Source: an uncultured Desulfobacterales bacterium
Lineage (GTDB): Bacteria; Desulfobacterota; Desulfobacteria; Desulfobacterales; JAFDCJ01
Direction of reading: 5' to 3'
Length of the DNA: 5,714 nucleotides
Assembly (NCBI GenBank): GCA_945787595.1
Contig: CALZJV010000417.1
Location: 1-5,714 of the forward strand
The translations under genes were made by a program, and so were the position numbers. The notes beneath the pieces were generated by a model that ran no database searches, had not been told where the DNA came from, and was given only the letters and a program-made list of their open reading frames with translations. Shown here piece by piece: positions 1 to 5,287 of the stretch (its first letter is position 1; each line of letters begins with the position of its first letter).

Positions 1-107
1 ATTTTCATGTCGTGGGAAATGAAAAAAACACCGTCTCCAATATCATTTAAGAGCGCGTGCAGTAATTTTTCGAAAGAATCGAAGGTCAGCGTATGTTTGC
101 TATTCAT
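1..107 (-). CDS. Partial gene: N-terminus of a probable PAS-domain sensor or transcriptional regulator
   Basis: The minus strand is open from an ATG at 107-105 to the left edge, giving 35 residues. They run through FEKLLHALL and then NDIGDGVFFISHDMK. The pattern 'I-G/S-D-G-V-F-x-I-x-x-D' after an amphipathic helix is typical of the first strand of a PAS domain in NtrC-type sigma-54 activators and sensor kinases. Only that start is visible, so the effector domain is unknown. The start is uncertain: the frame stays open upstream to another ATG at 170, and neither site has a clear Shine-Dalgarno. The 107 start is preferred because the PAS-like part follows directly and the residues between the two starts look non-protein-like. 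A 14-base dyad (110-123) sits just upstream of this start. The gene lies downstream of the cobalt/nickel transporter operon on the same strand but is 340 bases away, so it is probably a separate unit. A chance open frame remains possible. Confidence 0.5.
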   Translation of the reverse strand, partial: MNSKHTLTFDSFEKLLHALLNDIGDGVFFISHDMK

Positions 108-109
108 GG

Positions 110-123
110 CCGTAATGTTACGG
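110..123. promoter_or_regulatory. 14-base dyad next to the PAS-like gene start, possible operator
   Basis: CCGTAA-TG-TTACGG is a perfect 6-base inverted repeat with a 2-base centre. The spacer is too short for an RNA hairpin loop, so if it is functional it is more likely a dimer-binding DNA site. It ends 2 bases before the ATG at 107-105, where the Shine-Dalgarno would normally be. A bound protein there would block expression of the partial gene, for example by autoregulation. One copy only, so this may be chance. Confidence 0.25.
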
Positions 124-168
124 ATTGGTTTGGAAATAACTATGCCCCGCAAAAAAGGAGAATAGACC

Positions 169-354
169 ATTGATAATTGAAGATTGAAGATTTGTGGAAG
201 TCGCTTCGTTCCGCTATTTTATTATAATAGACAGAATACAACCATTCGTCATTCGTCAATCGCCATTCGTTACTCGCTTTTCTTAGAGTTTCTTCTTCGA
301 TCAGACTGGCCGCATAGCGCCCAGCGGCTGGGCTGACACCTGAAGCCTTAAGCC
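169..354. repeat. Non-coding patch with three blocks of degenerate tandem heptamers
   Basis: Three short blocks share a 7-base period. Block one (169-196) reads ATTGATA, ATTGAAG, ATTGAAG, ATTTGTG. Block two (243-277) reads CATTCGT, CATTCGT, CAATCGC, CATTCGT, TACTCGC. Block three (334-354) reads TGACACC, TGAAGCC, TTAAGCC. A perfect 6-base hairpin with a 3-base loop (319-333, GCCCAG-CGG-CTGGGC) precedes block three. A 72-codon minus-strand frame crosses the patch, but its residues simply follow the heptamers and it has no Shine-Dalgarno or recognisable domain, so it is not called. Similar heptamer runs are, as I recall, scattered in intergenic DNA of Desulfobacterota and some cyanobacteria. The 108-448 gap otherwise holds only the dyad at 110-123 and the weak terminator at 376-412. 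Confidence 0.5.
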
Positions 355-375
355 GCATCTAAAACTTGTTATCAG

Positions 376-412
376 AAAAAAGTCCCTAAGCGCCTAATAA
401 TCGAGCACCCAG
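376..412 (-). terminator. Weak candidate Rho-independent terminator after the transporter operon
   Basis: On the minus strand an 8-base stem (412-405 with 393-386, CTGGGTGC with GCGCTTAG) includes three G-U pairs and has an 11-base loop. Four bases later comes a run of six T (381-376). It lies 37 bases past the stop of the CbiQO fusion. The stem is weak and the gap before the T run is unusual, so it is only a candidate. Confidence 0.3.
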
Positions 413-448
413 TTTGAACCATCGCAAAATTTGGGCTCGGCTCCCCAC

Positions 449-2068
449 TCACTCTTTTGCAGCAGGGTTCTGATAGGATTTAAGAACCTCTAATGCTTCA
501 GCGGTCGTCACTGGGATCTGATTCTTATTCGTCGAATTTTCCAGGAATTGTTTGAAAAGCAGCGTTAGTATCGGCGGCTCCAGACGAGCGCTTTTTAAAA
601 GTTGATCATCAGTCAAAATTTGTCGGGGTGTTCCATCGGCTGCGATCTGACCATCGTTTAAAATAATGATCCGCTTGGCCAACAACGAGGCCAGGTTGAT
701 ATCATGGGTGACGATGATCAATGTATAACCGTGATGACTATTTAAATGCTTAATCAGCTTAACCAGATGTCGCGTTATGGCGGGATCTAAACTGGCACTC
801 GGCTCATCCAGCAGCAGCAGTGGGGGTTGCATGGCAATTAAACCCGCGAGCCCGACACGCTTCATTTCGCCATAGCTGAGTCGATGTATGGGGCGATTGG
901 CAAGGTGCGAAACTTCCATTAAGGACATGGCGGTCGTGACCAGGCGGTCAAGTTCTGCTGGGGGTAAACCTAAGTTGGTTGGACCGTAAGCGATATCCTC
1001 ACGGACATGGGTGCAGAACAGCTGATCATTCGGATCCTGGGCCATCATGCCGACATACTGAAACGCATCATAACGCGATTTCCGGTCGAGCCGATTTCCG
1101 CATAAATATATATTGCCCTCCTGTGGTGAGAGTATACCGGAGAATAATTTAAGCAGGGTGGTTTTGCCGGCGCCGTTGGGTCCGCACAAAACAACGAGTT
1201 CCCCGCTATCGACAGATAGTGAAATGTTATGCAAGGTTTTTCCACCGGCAAAGGCATAGGAAGCTGCTTCACAACGCAGGACCGGCTCATTTTGATTGAC
1301 AACTTGCGGTGTGATGTCGCACTTATTCGGGCAAGTAGCAGCTTCGGTCTTGAAAGAGGGCTGCCTCTCCGAACGGGCCGATTCACCCCGGGCTGTCATG
1401 GATTCTTGAATGCGGTTCGCGCGATCATACGCTCTGAGAATCACTTGGGTGAGAATCATCGCCGTACTGCGCAGAGCGATACGGTAATTGCGAAAACCGC
1501 CTTTAGCGCGCGCGGCATCACGCATCTTAAAAAACTCATCAAAAAGCAAAAATGCATATCTGTAAGCGGTGGCGATAACGTTGATGAGCACATTCGGAAT
1601 TTTGAACCAGTTGAGGGCATCCAGCACTTTGGCAAACGGTGTGGTTAGGAAGACGGCCGCCATCCAGGACATATCGCACGCCACCCGACTGGCGGCGGAT
1701 AGACCCTGGACGACGCCTTCCCGATAAAAGGTCAGAGGGCCTAATGAAAAAATCGGGGTAATCCCGAAGCCGGCCGAAAAACCCACGAAAACAACGAGGG
1801 TGGCCCAGGCCGGTGCGAAGAAAAAAAATGTGAAAAGGCGATAGGGAATATTGGATAAAATGACCATAACCAAACTGATGCCAAACAACCCGATGGAAAG
1901 CCAAAGTTTTGCAGCGATCACATTCAACCCGATTGCCATGATCAATAGGGCCAGTTTAATCCTCGGATCCCAGCTGTGCAGTCCTCGATCTTGTTTAATT
2001 TCCTGATAGTCATGGATATAAGAAGCAGAGCTGGCTGAGAATTTATCTAAAAATTGATCGAATCCCAT
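449..2068 (-). CDS. cbiQO: Fused energy-coupling-factor transporter protein, CbiQ (T component) plus CbiO (ATPase), cobalt/nickel uptake
   Basis: This 539-residue inner-membrane protein joins the two parts of an ECF module that powers Co2+ or Ni2+ import with the CbiM-type partner encoded just upstream. Residues about 1-230 are the CbiQ/EcfT domain: hydrophobic segments near 36-75, 78-105 and 130-175, then two coupling motifs, an ARAKGG segment near 186-191 and TARG at 225-228, which contact the ATPase. A polar linker (about 230-262) leads to an ABC ATPase with every key element: Walker A GPNGAGKTT (296-304), Q-loop Gln344, signature LSYGE (397-401), Walker B LLLLDEP (417-423), D-loop SLDP and H-loop His455. 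The frame is open 104 codons further upstream, but the start chosen is the ATG at 2068-2066. Family homology begins there, AAAGGA precedes it, and the extension would overlap cbiM in another frame. CbiQ and CbiO are more often separate genes. Metal choice cannot be read from this subunit. Confidence 0.93.
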   Translation of the reverse strand: MGFDQFLDKFSASSASYIHDYQEIKQDRGLHSWDPRIKLALLIMAIGLNVIAAKLWLSIGLFGISLVMVILSNIPYRLFTFFFFAPAWATLVVFVGFSAGFGITPIFSLGPLTFYREGVVQGLSAASRVACDMSWMAAVFLTTPFAKVLDALNWFKIPNVLINVIATAYRYAFLLFDEFFKMRDAARAKGGFRNYRIALRSTAMILTQVILRAYDRANRIQESMTARGESARSERQPSFKTEAATCPNKCDITPQVVNQNEPVLRCEAASYAFAGGKTLHNISLSVDSGELVVLCGPNGAGKTTLLKLFSGILSPQEGNIYLCGNRLDRKSRYDAFQYVGMMAQDPNDQLFCTHVREDIAYGPTNLGLPPAELDRLVTTAMSLMEVSHLANRPIHRLSYGEMKRVGLAGLIAMQPPLLLLDEPSASLDPAITRHLVKLIKHLNSHHGYTLIIVTHDINLASLLAKRIIILNDGQIAADGTPRQILTDDQLLKSARLEPPILTLLFKQFLENSTNKNQIPVTTAEALEVLKSYQNPAAKE

Positions 2069-2075
2069 ATAATTA

Positions 2076-3101
2076 TTATCCTTTGTGGCGATTTCCCCAT
2101 AGTAAATGCCACCAACGCCCGACAATGAAACCACAAATACCACCGGCTGAAAGCAGCAAAAGATTCCAGAGATCGCCCATTGATTCGGTATTGAGGTAAG
2201 GGTCCCTGGCCGGTCGGCCGGCCGCTTCTGCCATCTTTTCATTAACTGCTTCATCCATTCCCATAAACGATCCTTCTTCCACGGCTTCCTGATTGCTTGG
2301 GCGAGTATCAGATATGGTGGGAACCTGTTCTTCCTTGGCGGCGTTAGCGATGGACCCGGGAAAAAGCAGCAGTCCTGCAAAAACCATTATGAGTAGTACG
2401 TCTGTGGAACTATTTTTTACTACAACCCGCTTGGCTTTAATGATGCCAAGTTCCTGCAGCACATCAGGCCTTTGATGGTAAGCATATTGTAAGGCGAGAC
2501 CGGTCACAACCATTTCAGCGATGGCTATCGGAAGTTGGGTGGGCAGGTACGCAGAGTAGATGGCAATTAAATAGCCTGTGAGAGAATATTGGGAATTGGG
2601 GGCTTGCGCAAGCGTTGTACCCAAGATCAGGCCGGAAGCGACATAGACCATAATATCGCCAATCAGACCGCCGGCAAAACCGGCGGCCCATAGGGGCAAG
2701 CCGGTCATGCGTGCCAGGCGAAACACGAGCCAACCAAAAAAACAGCCAAAAAAACCGAGCGCGACGACATTTGCACCCCAGGTTCCAAATCCCCCATGCG
2801 CAAAAAAAGCGGCTTGCAGTAACAGGCTGACACCGGTCAATGCGAACCCTATCATTGGGCCGAGTAAAATGCCAATTAACGGTGTGCCACAGGGGTGTGA
2901 GCTGGTTCCCGTAAAAGCGGGGAGCGGAATTAAGGAAATAAAAAAAATCAGGGCGCCACCCATACCCAGCAGTGGTTGTTTGTCCGGAAAATCACTTACA
3001 AATTTTTTCATCCGCCATACGCCGCACCCCACCAGAGCGATGCCGGCACCGGTATACATCACGGCCTCGCTGCCTGTGATAATACCTTCGGTAATATGCA
3101 C
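2076..3101 (-). CDS. cbiM: CbiM/NikM-type substrate-binding membrane protein of a cobalt/nickel ECF transporter, with CbiN-like C-terminal extension
   Basis: This 341-residue integral membrane protein is the metal-selecting S component. The start is a GTG at 3101-3099, supported by AAAGGAG seven bases upstream and by the family N-terminus MHITEG, whose His2 helps coordinate the metal. Other family signatures are GTSSHPCG (His69), AAFFAHGGFGTWGANV (His102) and PTQLPIAIAE (187-196). CbiM homology ends near residue 225. The extension has a membrane segment at about 234-252, a charged loop (253-308) and a final membrane segment ending in GRWWHLLWG. That two-helix layout matches CbiN/NikN, as in NikMN fusions, but the PDGLE-type motif of CbiN is not visible, so the extension is matched by topology only. 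Tandem TAA stops lie inside the ribosome-binding region of cbiQO, 7 bases before its ATG, so the two genes are surely co-translated. Cobalt and nickel cannot be separated from sequence alone. Confidence 0.92.
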   Translation of the reverse strand: MHITEGIITGSEAVMYTGAGIALVGCGVWRMKKFVSDFPDKQPLLGMGGALIFFISLIPLPAFTGTSSHPCGTPLIGILLGPMIGFALTGVSLLLQAAFFAHGGFGTWGANVVALGFFGCFFGWLVFRLARMTGLPLWAAGFAGGLIGDIMVYVASGLILGTTLAQAPNSQYSLTGYLIAIYSAYLPTQLPIAIAEMVVTGLALQYAYHQRPDVLQELGIIKAKRVVVKNSSTDVLLIMVFAGLLLFPGSIANAAKEEQVPTISDTRPSNQEAVEEGSFMGMDEAVNEKMAEAAGRPARDPYLNTESMGDLWNLLLLSAGGICGFIVGRWWHLLWGNRHKG

Positions 3102-3433
3102 GATTTGTCTCCTTTCAATTCTGCAGCAGATTTAGCCGAATGTTGGAAAGACAATCAATTTTATACCGGCCGGGTCAATTCTCATTTCCGATAATGTTAC
3201 CAGCTGCAGAGTTGGGGCTGCTTCGGCAATTCCATATGGTTTTATCAATTTTTGAGATGAGTACGATATAGTTTGATAATAAAACCCCAAACGTCGTCTT
3301 GCAAACTTTTCCTTTTTTCTGCAGGATAGTTTGCTTCTTGAAAAAAAAATGAAAGGGCTTATCTTAGCTATTAGATTAAATCCGATTATCGCCGATACTT
3401 AATACCTACCCAACCCATCGAAAGGAGGTCCTC
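3102..3433. promoter_or_regulatory. Divergent intergenic region between cbiM and the PNPOx-like gene, with inverted repeats
   Basis: This 332-base AT-rich stretch must hold the promoters of both the transporter operon (minus) and the flavoprotein gene (plus). No gene is seen in it. Two perfect 7-base inverted repeats stand out: TTATCAA (3242-3248) with TTGATAA (3273-3279), and GCAAACT (3301-3307) with AGTTTGC (3328-3334). AGTTTG also occurs at 3270-3275, giving three copies in alternating orientation. I find no convincing -35/-10 pair on either strand. A TTGAAA at 3338-3343 for the plus strand and a TATAAA at about 3165-3160 on the minus strand lack good partners. I see none of the conserved boxes of a cobalamin riboswitch and no NikR-type GTATGA/TCATAC half-sites. 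Both ribosome-binding sites are strong: AAAGGAG for cbiM and AAAGGAGG (3421-3428) for the flavoprotein gene. Confidence 0.4.
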
Positions 3434-3865
3434 ATGTCAAAAGAACTGATGGAATATTTCAACAAGCAACCCCGGTTAGGGACCCTCAGCACCGCAAATA
3501 GTGAGGGTAAAGTGGATGTGGCCTATTTCGGCTCAGCGCAAATGACCGATGAAAATACAGTCATTGTCGGTTTGGGGCACAACCGTTCTTTCTCAAATCT
3601 TCGGGAGAACCCCTACGGCGTTTTTATGATCATGCAGCCGGGCGAAGACCCTACCTCATGGAAGGGAGTGCGCGTTTATCTTAAAATGACCGAGTTCCAG
3701 GAATCGGGGCGAAAACTCGATGAAATCAGGGCCCGGATCGCCACGAAAGTGGGTGAAATGACCGCCAAAAAATTGATACATGCCTATGTGCAATTTGAGA
3801 TCGATGAAATCCGGCCGTTTGCGGATTTTGGTCAGACTTGGCGCAAATCAATCGGAGCCGACTGA
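3434..3865 (+). CDS. Pyridoxamine 5'-phosphate oxidase-superfamily protein, FMN-binding split barrel
   Basis: The gene encodes 143 residues, predicted cytosolic. The order of elements matches the small PNPOx-like split-barrel family: an N-terminal helix (MSKELMEYF), first strands with LGTLSTANSEGKVDVAYFGS (about 15-34), a strand-turn-strand TVIVGLGHNRSFSNL, the NLRENP segment (55-60) that resembles the phosphate-binding region of these flavoproteins, and strands VFMIMQPG and VRVYLKMTEF. Length is normal for single-domain members, which usually bind FMN or a related flavin and act as reductases or uncharacterised redox proteins. True PdxH enzymes are longer, so vitamin B6 synthesis should not be assumed. 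The ATG is fixed by AAAGGAGG five bases upstream. The gene is divergent from cbiM and convergent with the YkgJ-type gene, so it is probably transcribed alone. Its substrate is unknown. Confidence 0.85.
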   Translation: MSKELMEYFNKQPRLGTLSTANSEGKVDVAYFGSAQMTDENTVIVGLGHNRSFSNLRENPYGVFMIMQPGEDPTSWKGVRVYLKMTEFQESGRKLDEIRARIATKVGEMTAKKLIHAYVQFEIDEIRPFADFGQTWRKSIGAD

Positions 3866-3876
3866 CCTTTTTATTA

Positions 3877-3920
3877 CCGGATGGACTCAGTCCGTTTGGA
3901 TTATTTCATCCGGCTTTATT
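3877..3920 (+). terminator. Probable terminator of the PNPOx-like gene, overlapping the 3' end of the convergent gene
   Basis: CCGGATG (3877-3883) pairs with CATCCGG (3907-3913), extendable by a G-U and an A-U pair. The plus strand then continues CTTTATTT. A smaller hairpin, GGAC-TCA-GTCC (3883-3893), sits inside and could compete. The arm begins 11 bases after the plus-strand stop and the structure covers the last codons of the minus-strand gene. There is no T run for the minus strand, so it should work only for the plus-strand transcript. The T tract is short, so termination may be partial. Confidence 0.45.
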
Positions 3921-4639
3921 TGAGAGAGCAGATTCTTAAGGCGTTTGTCGGTCCCCTCCCGCGATAGTTCTTTTATAACTGCGAATTTTCCCAAAACTGC
4001 CTTTTTGGTGCCCAACGCCAATGAGGTAATCAGGAAACTAAAATCAGAACAATAGCCATTTTCAAATTTGGTTTGAAGTCCGGGCAATTCACTATCCAAG
4101 AGATAAATTTCCTGTAAAACGGCCATGAGTTGGTTGTCTGAGGTTTTCAGCTCCGATTTACAGCCGACTTGATCACAATAGTCCATCTCGGTGGTTATCG
4201 CTTCGGGCGCCATTTCAATGCCGTAGTGTTGCCACCTTTTAACTAACACCCGTTTCCCTTCGCGGCTCTGTTGTGTGTGATCTTGCCCCATTGATTTACT
4301 CCACAAACCGTAGGCTCGGCAGGCGAAGGTGCGAAATTCGTAATTGCCACAACGTCCTTTAGACAAAAAAGGACAGCCAATTTGCCGAATTGGATTGGTG
4401 AGATAGAATTCAACAAATTTGCGGGTTGCAGCCGTACGTTCGGCATCCGGCATTTGCTGCATCACCCGGAACCACTGTAATGCTTCCATCAGTGTCATTT
4501 CAGGCAGAAAGGCACAACAGGTGCCCGGTTGTTCGCAACCGCACATCGTTTCGGGTAATTGTTGATATAGGCTTTGGATTTTCGCGAAAACCGGTTGGGC
4601 TTTCTGGGTAGCTTCTTTAATTTCCGTAATTAGACTCAT
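3887..4639 (-). CDS. YkgJ-family cysteine-cluster protein (putative zinc/iron-chelating domain)
   Basis: The gene encodes 250 residues with ten cysteines, no signal peptide and no membrane segment. The N-terminal cluster has the form C-x-C-x5-C-C (Cys33, 35, 41, 42). A second part reads GCPFLSKGRCGNYEFRTFACRAYG (88-111), with Cys89, Cys97 and Cys107. This C-P-x-L ... G-x-C-x-x-Y-x-x-R-x-x-x-C-R-x-Y pattern is the hallmark of the YkgJ/UPF0153 family, thought to bind Zn or an Fe-S cluster. Additional cysteines at 155, 160 and 197 are outside the usual core. The C-terminal half (about 165-250) is mostly helical and unrecognised. Family function is unknown. The ATG at 4639 lacks a strong Shine-Dalgarno (only AGGG) and lies in an ATGA overlap with the stop of a small upstream ORF, suggesting translational coupling. 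It is probably the last gene of the cluster that contains the selenoprotein, and ends 21 bases from the convergent flavoprotein gene. Confidence 0.8.
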   Translation of the reverse strand: MSLITEIKEATQKAQPVFAKIQSLYQQLPETMCGCEQPGTCCAFLPEMTLMEALQWFRVMQQMPDAERTAATRKFVEFYLTNPIRQIGCPFLSKGRCGNYEFRTFACRAYGLWSKSMGQDHTQQSREGKRVLVKRWQHYGIEMAPEAITTEMDYCDQVGCKSELKTSDNQLMAVLQEIYLLDSELPGLQTKFENGYCSDFSFLITSLALGTKKAVLGKFAVIKELSREGTDKRLKNLLSQIKPDEIIQTD

Positions 4640-4779
4640 GGTATGCCCTGAGCGAGTAACGGGTCAATATAAGGTCTCCTAATTGGCCAATCGACCGAAT
4701 CAGCTAAAATTTGAGATGTTTTAAGTGCTAAGGACTTGAATCCCGCTATGTTGATGTCTTCCAGAAAAATCTTAGGCAC
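4636..4779 (-). CDS. Candidate small ORF of 47 residues overlapping both neighbours
   Basis: A GTG at 4779-4777 opens a frame ending in TGA at 4638-4636. Its start overlaps the last 8 bases of the selenoprotein gene, including the stop, and its stop overlaps the next ATG as ATGA, the classic arrangement of coupled operon genes. AAGGA lies about 11 bases upstream of the GTG. The product begins MPKIFLEDINIAGF and ends DPLLAQGIP, with a central segment VDWPIRRPY. I recognise no domain and see no signal peptide or membrane helix. It fills what would otherwise be a 132-base gap in a tight cluster. Against it: the frame is also open about 16 codons upstream, the length is within reach of chance, and the Shine-Dalgarno spacing is long. 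Confidence 0.35.
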   Translation of the reverse strand: MPKIFLEDINIAGFKSLALKTSQILADSVDWPIRRPYIDPLLAQGIP

Positions 4780-5068
4780 CCCGATTTTTTTCCTTGTATC
4801 TTTTCTCAATTTCCGCGACTAACTCTTCCTGCATGGGTATGATGCTCTCGTATACCAGCTCGCCGTCCAGGGCGACACTGGGCAGTGATTTGGCCTTCAG
4901 CTCTCTGAAACGCTCTACACCCTCCCGGGTGCGCATGTCCCACTCCTGCACCTCAATGATTTCCTGGATGTTATCCGGTAAAACCTTTACCGATTCCGCC
5001 ATATAGACGCAGGCGATTCATTGATTGAAATCGGTCAACAGGACATCGACGGTGACGGGCTCACTCAT
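4772..5068 (-). CDS. Probable selenoprotein: thioredoxin-fold protein with Sec-x-x-Cys motif, in-frame TGA read as selenocysteine
   Basis: Read from the ATG at 5068-5066, this frame gives 98 residues with one TGA (5020-5018) at position 17. Residues 5-16 (VTVDVLLTDFNQ) form a first beta strand. Then come U17-I-A-C20, a helix, a second strand (IIEVQEWDM, 37-45), a helix (REGVERFRELKA), a cis-proline loop SLPSVALDGELVYE with Pro63, and a C-terminal helix. This is a complete small thioredoxin fold, and the TGA falls exactly at the first active-site position, with Cys20 as its partner. Sec/Cys exchange at such sites is well known. GGAGG stands 5 bases before the ATG. A hairpin with a GGU loop follows the TGA (separate entry). 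Conventional gene calling would start at the ATG at 5002, giving 76 residues without the active site or first strand, and that ATG has no Shine-Dalgarno. The likely role is a cytosolic thiol/selenol oxidoreductase; its partner is unknown. Named selenoprotein families such as SaoT are possible but I cannot assign one. A nonsense mutation is the main alternative. Confidence 0.8.
4975..4993 (-). promoter_or_regulatory. Candidate bacterial SECIS hairpin for the selenoprotein
   Basis: On the minus strand CGGTAAA (4992-4986) pairs perfectly with TTTACCG (4982-4976) around a GGU loop (4985-4983), and an outer U-G pair (4993/4975) can be added. The loop begins 32 bases after the TGA. Bacterial SECIS elements lie inside the coding region just after the UGA, with a stable stem and G in the first loop positions to bind SelB. 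As I recall, the usual UGA-to-loop distance is about 16-37 bases, so this fits. A second, weaker stem (CGCC at 5016-5013 with GGCG at 5001-4998, loop containing GUCU) lies closer to the UGA and is an alternative. Confidence 0.6.
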
Positions 5069-5073
5069 ATTGA

Positions 5074-5080
5074 CCTCCTC
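5074..5080 (-). promoter_or_regulatory. Strong ribosome-binding site that fixes the selenoprotein start
   Basis: GAGGAGG on the minus strand is followed by TCAAT and the ATG at 5068-5066. It is one of the best Shine-Dalgarno matches in the window. It makes sense only if translation begins here and passes the TGA 48 bases later, because the reading frame to that TGA has only 16 codons. This argues against the internal start at 5002, where no such site exists. Confidence 0.8.
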
Positions 5081-5287
5081 ATACTTCAGCGTTCATGACT
5101 TTGAGGTGAACGGTTTCCAAATCTACTTCTAAAATACCCCAATATATTCTGATGTTATCCGAATTTAAAGGCTAAAGAGCAGGGTAGGTGGTTGACATTG
5201 AAAAGAAAATGTACACCAACGCCATTGAAGTGGATATCGTCCAATAGTTGATTTTTTTGCAGAAAAAAGACGATTTTAAGGGAGTGG

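Noticed and set aside
319..333. Hairpin GCCCAG-CGG-CTGGGC as a terminator
   Set aside because: Neither strand has a T run after it; it is better described as part of the repeat patch.
140..358. A 72-residue minus-strand frame across the heptamer blocks
   Set aside because: The residues follow the heptamers, there is no Shine-Dalgarno, and no domain is recognisable.
2069..2380. A 104-codon N-terminal extension of the CbiQO frame
   Set aside because: It overlaps cbiM in another frame, has no family homology, and the ATG at 2068 has an AAAGGA site and matches the normal CbiQ start.
4682..4691. Palindrome ATTGGCCAAT as an operator for the YkgJ-type gene
   Set aside because: A single 10-base palindrome within the small ORF is expected by chance, and the gene appears to be co-transcribed from upstream.
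4772..5002. A 76-residue protein starting at the internal ATG at 5002
   Set aside because: It lacks a ribosome-binding site, the first beta strand and the active site; the upstream ATG with GGAGG and a Sec codon explains the sequence better.
5192..5220. A perfect TTGACA on the plus strand at 5192-5197
   Set aside because: No -10-like hexamer lies at the right distance and no plus-strand gene follows.
5079..5287. A minus-strand frame in the gap before the selenoprotein, interrupted by a TAG, ending beside its ribosome-binding site
   Set aside because: The part before the TAG is not protein-like and the part after it is about 30 codons with no start signal. Pyrrolysine decoding would be speculation.
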